This document shows positions 34,743 to 42,653 of a DNA stretch of 64,000 nucleotides, piece by piece. The position numbers and the translations under genes are program-made. Position 1 is the first letter of the stretch. Each line of letters begins with the position of its first letter. Location of the stretch: positions 434,001 to 498,000 of the forward strand of contig JAOTRX010000002.1 in NCBI GenBank assembly GCA_030247675.1. The letters are read 5' to 3'. This stretch comes from Desulforhopalus sp. (lineage in GTDB: Bacteria > Desulfobacterota > Desulfobulbia > Desulfobulbales > Desulfocapsaceae). The notes beneath the pieces were generated by a model. That model did not search any database and was not told the DNA's origin. It was given only the letters and a program-made list of their open reading frames with translations.

Positions 34743-35237
34743 GTGGAAGAAATATTGAAAAAGCGTCGAACGCTCCAGGAAACCATGAATTTCATGGCAG
34801 CATTATCGGCTGGGATGGAACCGATTCTCGGACGGGGTGCAAACAGCATGACCATGTCCGCAGGGCGAAATCTCGGGCGCAAATTTTCTGCATCGGCGCG
34901 GCGAACAGATGACCTTCTTGAGGCTGTCAATGAGGTGCGCCATATTCTTGAGTCCAATAGCTGTCTATGGGGGTTTGAACCCTTCAAGCCGAAGGAGCAG
35001 GCGGAGCTCATTACCAGAAATGCCAAAGGGGAGCGGCAAATGTTGCTGGTGTTCCGGGATTGCATGATCCGCCAGGCCCTTCTCCGTTTTGGCCATCCCC
35101 AGAAAGGATCTCTCTGCAATATGATGTACGGTTTTTTTGCTGGGGCTCTGGAAACAATTATGGGCAAGAAGGCCACCCTGGAAATTCGTCATGCCGGGGA
35201 GAATGCCTGTCTAAAGATGCTGACCGTGGAAGGCTAA
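34743..35237 (+). CDS. V4R-like small cysteine-containing protein, first gene of hydrogenase operon
   Basis: A 164-residue soluble protein that I cannot assign to a named gene. It starts at a GTG with GGAG 7 nt upstream. The C-terminal half (about 100-164) has the V4R/4-vinyl-reductase pattern: a strand ending RDC107, then GSLC125NMMYGFFAGALETIMGKKATLEI and GENAC156. The N-terminal half has a helix with SAGRNLGRKFS (39-49). The same layout, with three cysteines at matching places (C107/C98, C125/C116, C156/C146), is found in the gene at 37931. V4R domains bind small ligands or metals. It lies 93 nt upstream of the hydrogenase small subunit. Confidence 0.7.
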   Translation: MEEILKKRRTLQETMNFMAALSAGMEPILGRGANSMTMSAGRNLGRKFSASARRTDDLLEAVNEVRHILESNSCLWGFEPFKPKEQAELITRNAKGERQMLLVFRDCMIRQALLRFGHPQKGSLCNMMYGFFAGALETIMGKKATLEIRHAGENACLKMLTVEG

Positions 35238-35330
35238 TTCGCATAATTTCGAATTTTGGGTTGGTCTACCGGTGACAATGGTCGACGGCTACCAATCTGT
35301 CAGTCAGGGTAAAAAACAAAGAGGATATCA

Positions 35331-36263
35331 ATGAGCGGGGAAAAAATTCGGTTGAATACCGAGTGGTTGTGTGATTGCGGCGGTTGTCATGTCGCCCTGG
35401 TTGACCTCCATGAAAAGATTTTGAATGTACTGGCGGCGGTGGAGATCCTGAAATGCCCGGTACTTACCGACGAAAAAGGTTATCCCGAGGCGGACATCGG
35501 AATTCTCACCGGTTCGATCCGTACCGAACATGACCGCCATGCCGCCATAGAGATGCGCAAGAAGTGCCGGACCATCATTGCCTTTGGTACCTGTGCCGTC
35601 TTTGGCGGGCTGCATGGCGCCGGTTTGGCGCACACCCGTGAAGAGATAATGGATCATGTCTACCGGCATAGTCCAAGCACCCGGACCGAATTCATACCGA
35701 ACAATTCGATAACCGGATTGGAAAAGATGGTCACACCTATCGACGAGGTCATCGACGTTGATTTGTATTTGCCCGGTTGTCCACCCCATCCCCATTTCAT
35801 CTTCGAAGGGCTAAGCGCACTCATTGAAAATCGTAAGCCAAGGGCCGGCCAGGAAAGTGTCTGTGCCGGTTGTCGCCGCACCATGGTGAAAACCGAGGTA
35901 TCTGCTATCAAGGAGATTACCGATGGGGTACCGGATAATGCAACATGCTTTCTCAGTCAGGGATATATTTGTCAGGGATCGGTGACCCTCGACCGTTGTC
36001 TCACCCCCTGTCCGAACCACGGTATGCCCTGCAGTGGCTGTGCAGGCCCGACCATGCAGATCCTCACCGAACCGACACGAGATATCCGGACCGAGATCAG
36101 TGAAAGAATGGCCAGGCTGACCAAAATTCCCAGTGACAGTGTGCGGGAATATATTGAGCGGTCAGCAAAGACCCAGTTCGCCTATGCCATGGCAACCAAG
36201 ATGATCGGTAACAAACCAACATTTCTCATTCGCAAGTGGATTGCTGAAGGGGAGGCACGATAA
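35331..36263 (+). CDS. Group-3 [NiFe] hydrogenase small subunit (MvhG-like)
   Basis: A 310-residue cytoplasmic hydrogenase small subunit without a Tat signal. The proximal cluster is held by C16-x2-C19 (CDCGGC), C88 (GTCAVFGG) and C150 (PGCPPHP). A C-terminal part adds eight cysteines (C178, C181, C206, C214, C223, C227, C234, C237), enough for two further [4Fe-4S] clusters, as in MvhG-type subunits. The ATG has GAGG 6 nt upstream. It ends one base into the large-subunit ATG (TAATG arrangement), so the two subunits are coupled. It passes electrons between the Ni-Fe site and the partner, probably the ferredoxin encoded downstream. Confidence 0.9.
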   Translation: MSGEKIRLNTEWLCDCGGCHVALVDLHEKILNVLAAVEILKCPVLTDEKGYPEADIGILTGSIRTEHDRHAAIEMRKKCRTIIAFGTCAVFGGLHGAGLAHTREEIMDHVYRHSPSTRTEFIPNNSITGLEKMVTPIDEVIDVDLYLPGCPPHPHFIFEGLSALIENRKPRAGQESVCAGCRRTMVKTEVSAIKEITDGVPDNATCFLSQGYICQGSVTLDRCLTPCPNHGMPCSGCAGPTMQILTEPTRDIRTEISERMARLTKIPSDSVREYIERSAKTQFAYAMATKMIGNKPTFLIRKWIAEGEAR

Positions 36264-37681
36264 TGTCTAAAACGATTAAAATCGATCCGGTTACCAGGAT
36301 TGAGGGGCACGCCCGTATTCTCCTCGACTGCGATGAAAACGATAAGGTTGAGGAAGCCTTTTTTTGCGTCAACGAGCTTCGCGGTTTTGAGCGGATACTT
36401 GTGGGCATGCAGGCCCATACCCTACCGCAGGTGACGGCGCGTATCTGTGGAGTTTGCCCCACCGCCCACCATCTCGTGGCGGCCAAGGCCCTTGACAACG
36501 CCGCCGGCGTGGAGATCCCGGAAGCGGCCAAGCTGTTGCGGGAATATATGTATATGGGCCATGTCATCCACTCCCATGCCTTGTCGCTGTTTGTCCTGGC
36601 CGGCCCTGATCTGGTGTTTGGCCTGAAGGGTGACCCAGCCAAACAGAATATTGTTGGTATGGTTGAAGCCGAACCGGAATTGACGAAGAAGGGCCTGCGT
36701 CTTCGAAGCCTTGGGCAGAAGATCAATGAGACCATTGGTGGCCGGGGGATACATCCGGTCACCGCCGTGGCGGGCGGCATATCCTTTGCTCTCAGTGACG
36801 GGCAGTTTCAACGCCTCCGCGAGCTGACTGCTGAAGCTGTCGCCCTGGCCACAGAGCTCGCTGGACCGTTGAAAGCACTGTTGATGCGGCTTTTCGATAA
36901 TAACCCTCAGCTGCTTGCCAACCTCAATGTATCAAGCTGGTATGTGGGCAATGTGGCGCAGGATGGGATGCTGAATCTCTACGACGGACAAATCAGGGCC
37001 ATGGATGAGTCGGGGAGCATCAAGACTGAATTTGCCGCGAGCCAGTATCTTGATTTCCTTGCCGAGAGAGCAGTGACCACCTCTTACGCCAAGGAGGTGT
37101 ACTTTGATTTTGAGGGGCGTGAGCATATGTACCGGGTCGGCAGCCTGGCCAGGCTGAACGTCATTGATGGCATCAATACCCCGCTCGCCCAGGCGGAATT
37201 CGAGTTGTTCCGGGCGAATTTTGGCCGACCCTGTCACAACGCAGTGATCCAGATGTATGCCAAGCTCATCGAGATGGTATACGCCTGCGAACGTGCCGAG
37301 CAATTGATCAATGACCCTGCTCTGCGCGGCGAAAACCGGGTACCTGTGCAGTTCAAGGGTGGACGCGGCGTGGCCCACATCGAGGCCCCTCGGGGAACCC
37401 TCATTCACGATTATGAAATTGACGAAAAAGGAATTGTGCGGGCGGCCAATATGATCATCGCTACCCAGCAAAACACATCCGTTATTAATAAATCCCTGAA
37501 AGAAGGCGCCAATGCCCTCATGCAAGGCGCGGAGGATGAGAAAATGTTCAATGCTCTTGAGTTTGTCGTGCGCTGTTATGATCCCTGCTTGGCTTGCTCG
37601 ACCCACGCCATCGGCCGGATGGCAATGGCAGTGGAAATACGCAGAAATGGCCGGATTGTACGCCAAATGCGGAGGAACTGA
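36263..37681 (+). CDS. Group-3 [NiFe] hydrogenase large subunit (MvhA-like)
   Basis: A 472-residue catalytic subunit that binds the Ni-Fe(CN)2CO centre. Both cysteine pairs are intact: C62-GV-C65 (ARICGVCPTAHH) and C442-LA-C445 in DPCLACSTH. The 24 residues after H448 would be the C-terminal extension that the maturation protease removes. The N-terminus IKIDPVTRIEGHARI and the RGFE motif are typical of group 3 (MvhA/FrhA/HoxH-like). Unlike the Hyf/Ehr large subunit at 2973, this one should be active. No MvhD or HdrABC genes lie nearby, so electron partners other than heterodisulfide reductase are likely, but they may be encoded elsewhere. Confidence 0.93.
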   Translation: MSKTIKIDPVTRIEGHARILLDCDENDKVEEAFFCVNELRGFERILVGMQAHTLPQVTARICGVCPTAHHLVAAKALDNAAGVEIPEAAKLLREYMYMGHVIHSHALSLFVLAGPDLVFGLKGDPAKQNIVGMVEAEPELTKKGLRLRSLGQKINETIGGRGIHPVTAVAGGISFALSDGQFQRLRELTAEAVALATELAGPLKALLMRLFDNNPQLLANLNVSSWYVGNVAQDGMLNLYDGQIRAMDESGSIKTEFAASQYLDFLAERAVTTSYAKEVYFDFEGREHMYRVGSLARLNVIDGINTPLAQAEFELFRANFGRPCHNAVIQMYAKLIEMVYACERAEQLINDPALRGENRVPVQFKGGRGVAHIEAPRGTLIHDYEIDEKGIVRAANMIIATQQNTSVINKSLKEGANALMQGAEDEKMFNALEFVVRCYDPCLACSTHAIGRMAMAVEIRRNGRIVRQMRRN

Positions 37682-37682
37682 G

Positions 37683-37934
37683 ATGCTTGAAATGACAATA
37701 AATGAGAAGGGCTGCCGCGGCTGTCAGTTCTGCCTTGAGGTCTGTCCAACCGAGTGTTTTTCCTTTGATGTCAATACCGGTAAGGCCAAGGTGGCAGCTC
37801 TTGAAAACTGTATCGGCTGTCTCAGTTGTGCCTTTATTTGTCCATCCGGGGCGATCAGCCACAAGAATCATCACGAGGTTAAGAATTTTTATCGCAACAT
37901 TGAATTCAGCAAGCGGATGGAGAAATTCCTATGA
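37683..37934 (+). CDS. 2x[4Fe-4S] ferredoxin of the hydrogenase operon
   Basis: An 83-residue bacterial-type ferredoxin with two complete motifs: C11-x2-C14-x2-C17-x3-C21-P and C43-x2-C46-x2-C49-x3-C53-P. It starts 1 nt after the large-subunit stop, with GGAGG 7 nt upstream of the ATG. A basic C-terminal tail of about 25 residues (NFYRNIEFSKRMEKFL) extends past the ferredoxin fold and may bind the hydrogenase. It probably acts as the electron partner or a bound fourth subunit, where MvhD would be in methanogens. The stop overlaps the next gene by 4 nt. Confidence 0.88.
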   Translation: MLEMTINEKGCRGCQFCLEVCPTECFSFDVNTGKAKVAALENCIGCLSCAFICPSGAISHKNHHEVKNFYRNIEFSKRMEKFL

Positions 37935-38410
37935 TAGGCAACAGTGAATTGACACTGGCTCCCGAGGATTATGATAAGGCCTTTACCGAGGTCTCTTTCC
38001 TTCTTGATATGCTCATCGATACCATCACCACCTTTGTCGGCAAGTCGACACCATCATTGGCGGTGGCTGCTGGGCGAAAAATGGCTATTAATATGCCTGC
38101 CCATATGGTTGAGAAGACCCCGGCGATGGCGGTTGATGAGCTGGTGAGGATCTTGAAGATTCAACGCATGGAGATAAGTGGCCAGGTTTCAGGGGCGGAG
38201 GCAACTCTGTCGCTGCATGACTGTCCTGTCGGCAGTGTCTGCAGAAACCGCAGCATGGAGCTCGATGGCCAGGCTTGCCAGATGTTTCACTATTATCTTG
38301 CCGGGATCCTTGCTGAGCTCTCCGGCTGCCCGGCCCGGCCGAAGACCCTCTCTGTCGGGGAAAACTGCACCTTCAGCCTGACCTTTAGCGCTGCTCGTCC
38401 GCAGTTATGA
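37931..38410 (+). CDS. Second V4R-like cysteine-containing protein of the hydrogenase operon
   Basis: A 159-residue protein homologous, at low identity, to that of 34743. Shared landmarks are the helix AAGRKMAINMP (46-56), a strand ending HDC98, C116-QMFHYYLAGILAELSG (117-132) and GENC146. The spacing DC-x17-C is identical in both. Two extra cysteines (C104, C133) are found only here. The start overlaps the ferredoxin stop (ATGA) and the stop overlaps the protease start (ATGA), so it is tightly coupled to hydrogenase production. The function is unknown: maturation factor, cofactor or ligand carrier, or sensor are possible. Confidence 0.72.
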   Translation: MIGNSELTLAPEDYDKAFTEVSFLLDMLIDTITTFVGKSTPSLAVAAGRKMAINMPAHMVEKTPAMAVDELVRILKIQRMEISGQVSGAEATLSLHDCPVGSVCRNRSMELDGQACQMFHYYLAGILAELSGCPARPKTLSVGENCTFSLTFSAARPQL

Positions 38411-38889
38411 GCGCTGCCGCTCTGGTTGTCTGCATCGGTAACGAACTGGTAGCCGACGACGGGGTTGGATGGGTAGTTTATCAGCGACTCCAGGAAAGAG
38501 GTGTAACAGAAAATGTCCGGCTTGTTTTCCTCGGGCTGGGAGGGATCGACCTGCTTGAGGAAATCGATGGTGAGTCCTTGCTGGTGGTGGTTGACGGGGT
38601 GCAACTGGGTGCCCCCCCCGGTACCATTCACCAGCTTGGTTGGCAGCAGCTTCCCGTCAGCCCAGCCCGGCCGGTGAGCGGTCACGGTATCGGTATCCGC
38701 GAGGCGATTAGCGTTGGGCTGAAATTGTATCCGGAAAGGGTACCGAAAGAAATCTTTCTCGTCGGTGTTGAAGGCAGGTGCTTTGACGAATTGGGTACGG
38801 GATTAACCGACGAGGTCGCCTTGGCTGTTCCGCAGGCTGTTACTACCGTCCTCAACTTAATACAAGCGCATACGTCAAAGTCCGGGTAG
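38407..38889 (+). CDS. Hydrogenase maturation protease (HybD/HycI family)
   Basis: A 160-residue peptidase of family M52, which cleaves the C-terminal extension of the large subunit after nickel insertion. The nickel-sensing residues are in place: D17/D18 in GNELVADDGVG, D63 in VVVDGVQLG and H93 in SGHGIGIRE. It overlaps the upstream V4R-like gene by 4 nt and is the last gene of the operon. Its target is most likely the large subunit at 36263, which keeps a cleavable tail after H448. The Hyf-like protein at 2973 has no tail and needs no processing. Confidence 0.9.
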   Translation: MSAAALVVCIGNELVADDGVGWVVYQRLQERGVTENVRLVFLGLGGIDLLEEIDGESLLVVVDGVQLGAPPGTIHQLGWQQLPVSPARPVSGHGIGIREAISVGLKLYPERVPKEIFLVGVEGRCFDELGTGLTDEVALAVPQAVTTVLNLIQAHTSKSG

Positions 38890-38954
38890 AAGTGGTGGCT
38901 TCTTCACCACCAATTCTCTGTACAAGATGGAGATTTCGGAGCGACCGGATCTCT

Positions 38955-39722
38955 TCAGCTCTTGCGGCAAAATACCCATTCTCTCTCTGTTGATTCCGTT
39001 GCGCAGTACCCATAGCCATCCTCGCGAAAATCCCTCAACAGGAGGGGGTCGCTAATCCGTTTACTGATGACATAGTGGACCATGAGACCGCGTGCCCTTT
39101 TGGCATAAACTGGGATGGTGCGATATCTTCCCTGCTGGCGTTCTTTGAAGGAAATGGTTATGATCGCGCCCGAAAATTCCTTTTTATCAACTAGCTTGGC
39201 GTATTCCGTTGAGGCAAGGATGATGAGCGTGCGCTCATTATCCTTGGCAAGATCTGCTTTGAGGATTTCGGTAACCGGATCTCGCCAATACTGATACAGG
39301 TTTTGGTTACTATCAATAGCCAAGGGGGTGGCCATTTCCAGACGATACGGCTGGATAAGGTCGAGAGGCCTGAGGATTCCATGTAGTGCCGAAAGGATAA
39401 AGAGATGCCTTTGAGCATGACTCAATTCCTCGTCGCTGTATCGGTCAGCGGTGATGGCGCTGTAAGCATCCCCTTGGTAGGTGAATAGGGCTTGACTGGC
39501 GTTTTGTAGTGTGACCTTGGTGGTAAGGCTATGGATTCGTCTATAGCTGACATCTGTTAGTTTTTCGCTGGTATGCAGCAACAAGGCGAGTTCCTCACGG
39601 CTCATTTTTTTTAACAGGTCGATGAGGGTTTTGGTTTTCTTTTGCAGACGTGGCAGGGAGTAGTCGCTGTATTCCCGGCCGTTGAAGTGTTGGGTTTTGG
39701 AAGGTGAGGTAATAATCTGCAT
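38955..39722 (-). CDS. yaaA: Peroxide stress protein YaaA
   Basis: A 255-residue YaaA (DUF328) protein. The N-terminus MQIITSPSKTQHF and the stretch RHLFILSALHGILRPLDLIQPYRLEM (about 123-148) are characteristic, as is the basic GLMVHYVISKRISDP region. I started it at the ATG at 39722, which has GGAG 6 nt upstream; the open frame reaches 39821. In E. coli YaaA limits free iron during peroxide stress and binds DNA. It is convergent with the hydrogenase operon. Confidence 0.92.
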   Translation of the reverse strand: MQIITSPSKTQHFNGREYSDYSLPRLQKKTKTLIDLLKKMSREELALLLHTSEKLTDVSYRRIHSLTTKVTLQNASQALFTYQGDAYSAITADRYSDEELSHAQRHLFILSALHGILRPLDLIQPYRLEMATPLAIDSNQNLYQYWRDPVTEILKADLAKDNERTLIILASTEYAKLVDKKEFSGAIITISFKERQQGRYRTIPVYAKRARGLMVHYVISKRISDPLLLRDFREDGYGYCATESTEREWVFCRKS

Positions 39723-39841
39723 ACGATCTCCGGGCGATGGATGCGACAGGACGAATACTGGAATACCGTCTGTGAATTGTATACTATTTTTTGTTAACTT
39801 TGGCAAACATACGGTTGTCATTAATCAGTAAACGTGGCGAG

Positions 39842-40267
39842 ATGATTGAAGATAAAGATGTTGAGAGTGAGATAGAGTCCTTCCTTGGAGATTGGTATGG
39901 AGAGCATCAGCCGATGCGCCATTGGTTTGCAATTTTTTACAAGGAATTGGTAATGATGTCGGAGGTATCCCTGGCTTTCATAGCCAGGCCAGGGGTGAGT
40001 TACTCTCTTCGGCCCCGCCTCAATAACGGCAATGGCCGGGAATTCTTTGCCATTATTGATGTTATCGATGACGATCCAGCAAACAGATGGTTGTCTGTCT
40101 GTTTTTATGAGGATATGATTACAGACCCGGAAGGACGGGGTGAATCCATCCCCGGTGGACTTGGCGGCAGCGACGGCTACTGCTTTGACTTGCCTGACGA
40201 TGATACCGATTTTGGCCGTTATCTCATCGCAAGGTTACGCGAGGCACGGACTGCTGCGGCCGCATGA
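39842..40267 (+). CDS. Uncharacterised small acidic protein
   Basis: A 141-residue protein that I do not recognise. It is acidic (MIEDKDVESEIESFLGDWYGEH; a run of DDDTDFG near the end) and has a mixed alpha/beta look, with strands FFAIIDVIDDDP and WLSVCFYEDMI and a glycine-rich turn (PGGLGGSDGYCFDLPDD). No signal peptide, membrane segment or metal motif is seen. The start at ATG 39842 is tentative, because the ribosome binding site is weak. It is divergent from yaaA, and its stop lies 80 nt from the convergent DUF711 gene. Confidence 0.55.
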   Translation: MIEDKDVESEIESFLGDWYGEHQPMRHWFAIFYKELVMMSEVSLAFIARPGVSYSLRPRLNNGNGREFFAIIDVIDDDPANRWLSVCFYEDMITDPEGRGESIPGGLGGSDGYCFDLPDDDTDFGRYLIARLREARTAAAA

Positions 40268-40347
40268 TGGATCTTGGTAAGGCGCGCCTTGCCTATGGTG
40301 GCTTGATCTATTGATCCAGTTTTAAGCAGTTTTGCGAATCTGCCAGC

Positions 40348-41730
40348 TTAATTTTTAAAGCTGTGGATCGGCGCCGGCATTCTGCCGCCCCAGGCGATAA
40401 AGCGGCTGGACATCCCGACATTTCTAATCGGCATGATCGGACTGGCTCCGAAAAGACCACCGAAGCTAACATGATCGCCGGCCTCCTTGCCGGGGACCGG
40501 AATAAGCCGGGCAGCGGTGGTTTTGCAGTTGATAACTCCGAGGGCCATTTCGTCGGCAATGATTGCCGAGATGGTGTCGGCATCGACCGAACCGGGGATG
40601 GCTACCATATCAAGGCCCACCGAACAGACGCAGGTCATTGCCTCAAGTTTTTCCAGACACAATGAGCCGTTGCCAACCGCCTCGGCGAGCAGGGCATCCT
40701 CCATGACCGGGATAAAGGCGCCGCTGAGTCCACCAACATTGCGGCTGGCAAAAATTCCACCCTTTTTTACTGCGTCGTTGAGCATGGCGAGGATGGCGGT
40801 TGAGCCGGGAGCGCCGATGGCGTCGACACCGAGAATCTTGAAGATTTCGCCGACGCTGTCGCCGATGGTTGGGGTTGGGGCGAGCGAAAGGTCGACGACA
40901 CCGAATTCGATGCCGAGGGACAGGGAAACCGCCCGACCGATCAGCTCGCCGCAGCGTGTTACCCGGAAGGTGGTCTGCTTAATCTCCTCCGCCAATTCAT
41001 CGAGTTGCAGGGTGCCCGGGGCCGGATGGTTGTGGATCAGTCGCTCAAGCGCCCGGGCAATAACCCCCGGACCGCTGACTCCGACATTCAGTACCGCCTC
41101 CGCCTCTTCAAGGCCGTGGATTGCCCCGGCCATAAACGGGTTGTCACCGGGTTGATTGCAGAAAACCACGAACTTGGCGGCTCCGAAGCCACCTTTGTCG
41201 GCGGTCATCTCCGCCAGATCCTTGACGGTCTTGCCCATCATCGCCAGGGCGTCCATGTTGATGCCTTTCTGGGTGCTGGCGATATTGATCGAGGCGCAGA
41301 CCTTGTTTGTCGCCGCCAAGGCGGCGGGAATTGCGGCGATAAACTCACGGTCGGTTGCGGTTAGGCCCTTTTCCACCTGGGCCGAGAAACCGCCGAGAAT
41401 GTCGACGCCCACCGCCGCTGCCGCCTCATCAAGGGTGATGGCCAGGCGGACGAAATCATCCTGGTGAAATCCAGCGCCGACAAAGGCAATAGGGGTGACG
41501 GCAATGCGTTTGTTGACCACCGGAATCCCGTATTTCCGGCTCATCGCCTCACAGGTGGGGACAAAATTCCCGGCATAACTCTCGATCTTGCTGCGGATTT
41601 TTTCACAGGTCTGGTCAATGCCTCCGCCTCGGCAATCGAGGAGATTGAGGCCCATAGTTACTGTCCGGACATCAAGATTTTCCTTTTGAATCATCTCAAC
41701 GGTGGCAAGGATCTGGTCTGAACGTAACAT
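40348..41730 (-). CDS. DUF711 / UPF0210 (PFL) family protein
   Basis: A 460-residue member of DUF711 (UPF0210), recognised by its N-terminus QILATVEMIQKENLDVRTVTMGLNLLDC and the glycine-rich blocks GGLSGAFIPVMED and SFGGLFGASPIMPI. The family has a pyruvate-formate-lyase-like fold, but no radical function is shown. An AGGAGAG lies 11 nt before the ATG at 41730 and only 2 nt before another ATG at 41739; I chose 41730, and 41739 would add three residues. As in many bacteria it follows an ACT-domain gene, so the pair probably senses or handles an amino-acid-like ligand. Confidence 0.88.
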   Translation of the reverse strand: MLRSDQILATVEMIQKENLDVRTVTMGLNLLDCRGGGIDQTCEKIRSKIESYAGNFVPTCEAMSRKYGIPVVNKRIAVTPIAFVGAGFHQDDFVRLAITLDEAAAAVGVDILGGFSAQVEKGLTATDREFIAAIPAALAATNKVCASINIASTQKGINMDALAMMGKTVKDLAEMTADKGGFGAAKFVVFCNQPGDNPFMAGAIHGLEEAEAVLNVGVSGPGVIARALERLIHNHPAPGTLQLDELAEEIKQTTFRVTRCGELIGRAVSLSLGIEFGVVDLSLAPTPTIGDSVGEIFKILGVDAIGAPGSTAILAMLNDAVKKGGIFASRNVGGLSGAFIPVMEDALLAEAVGNGSLCLEKLEAMTCVCSVGLDMVAIPGSVDADTISAIIADEMALGVINCKTTAARLIPVPGKEAGDHVSFGGLFGASPIMPIRNVGMSSRFIAWGGRMPAPIHSFKN

Positions 41731-41818
41731 AATGGACATCTCTCCTGATTCGATGGTTGGAAGGTAGTTCGGTCGTACTCGCAATGCGGCAAAAGCGCAT
41801 TCCCGGGGAAGGGGGCGA

Positions 41819-42376
41819 TCAGCGCATGGTTATCTCGTGGGTTGCTTGAAAAACGTCGTTATGCTGGATCATTACCGTCAGATCGCTTTGCTGCGAATAG
41901 TCGCTGATGGCCTTCTGGAGGGACTCAAGACTGACACTGCAGTGTCGAAGGTCGAGTTGCAGGGCCATCGTGTACAGGTCGTTTTTCAGGGTCGTAGCGA
42001 GATCGAGGATGTTGATATTGTGGTCAAAACAAAATTGGCTTATGCCATGGACAATCCCCGCTCGATTCGGGCCCTGGACGGTGAGGATATAGGTCTCCTC
42101 CGGCGGGACATCGATGGCACCGGCTCCGGCGGTCAATTCCTTGATGGAGACCTCGAACTTGCTGTCGGTTTTGATGTGGGAGATTGCGGCAACCATATCT
42201 TCCTTGGTAATTTCAGCATCGAACGAGGCGCTGAGGATCATTGTTAGGTAGCCGCAGAGTACGGTCTGATTAAGATCGGCGAGGTCTCCGCCAAGATGGT
42301 AGATGGCCCCTGTAATACTAGCAATTATCCCCGGCCGGTCTTTCGACATCACGGAAATTATCATATGTTTCTTCAT
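41819..42376 (-). CDS. Double-ACT-domain regulatory protein (GcvR-like)
   Basis: A 185-residue protein with two ACT domains: one beginning MIISVMSKDRPGIIASITGAIYHLGGDLADL (4-34) and a second at ILTVQGPNRAGIVHGISQFCFDHNINILDL (97-126). ACT domains bind amino acids or related small molecules. It lies upstream of the DUF711 gene on the same strand. In Firmicutes the DUF711 partner is a single-ACT protein of about 90 residues; here the ACT unit is doubled. The ligand is unknown. Confidence 0.88.
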   Translation of the reverse strand: MKKHMIISVMSKDRPGIIASITGAIYHLGGDLADLNQTVLCGYLTMILSASFDAEITKEDMVAAISHIKTDSKFEVSIKELTAGAGAIDVPPEETYILTVQGPNRAGIVHGISQFCFDHNINILDLATTLKNDLYTMALQLDLRHCSVSLESLQKAISDYSQQSDLTVMIQHNDVFQATHEITMR

Positions 42377-42653
42377 GCTTGGAACTCCTGCCAGGGATTG
42401 GTATTACCGCTAAAAGAATCGTTGTGATTTTTGTCCCAGAGGGCAGCGGAATCGGCCATTATTCCACGCTTTGGAGAAATCATCAAGAAGTAAAAATGCT
42501 GTATTCCACTCCCTATCGGCCATTCGCCGGGGGGCGCTTCAAGGGCCTGGCGCGATTTAATGGATGTATTTTACTGGTTCCTTGTGTAATTTACGATCTA
42601 AGGCACTCCAAGGCGAGTGACAAGCACGATGAAAACTGTGACTGGATGTACCA

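Noticed and set aside
38892..38912. Short hairpin TGGTGG/CCACCA after the hydrogenase protease gene
   Set aside because: Only 6 bp without a T-run; too weak to call a terminator.
40276..40293. Near-palindrome GGTAAGGCGCGCCTTGCC between convergent genes
   Set aside because: No loop or T-run suited to a terminator; one short palindrome of this kind is expected by chance.
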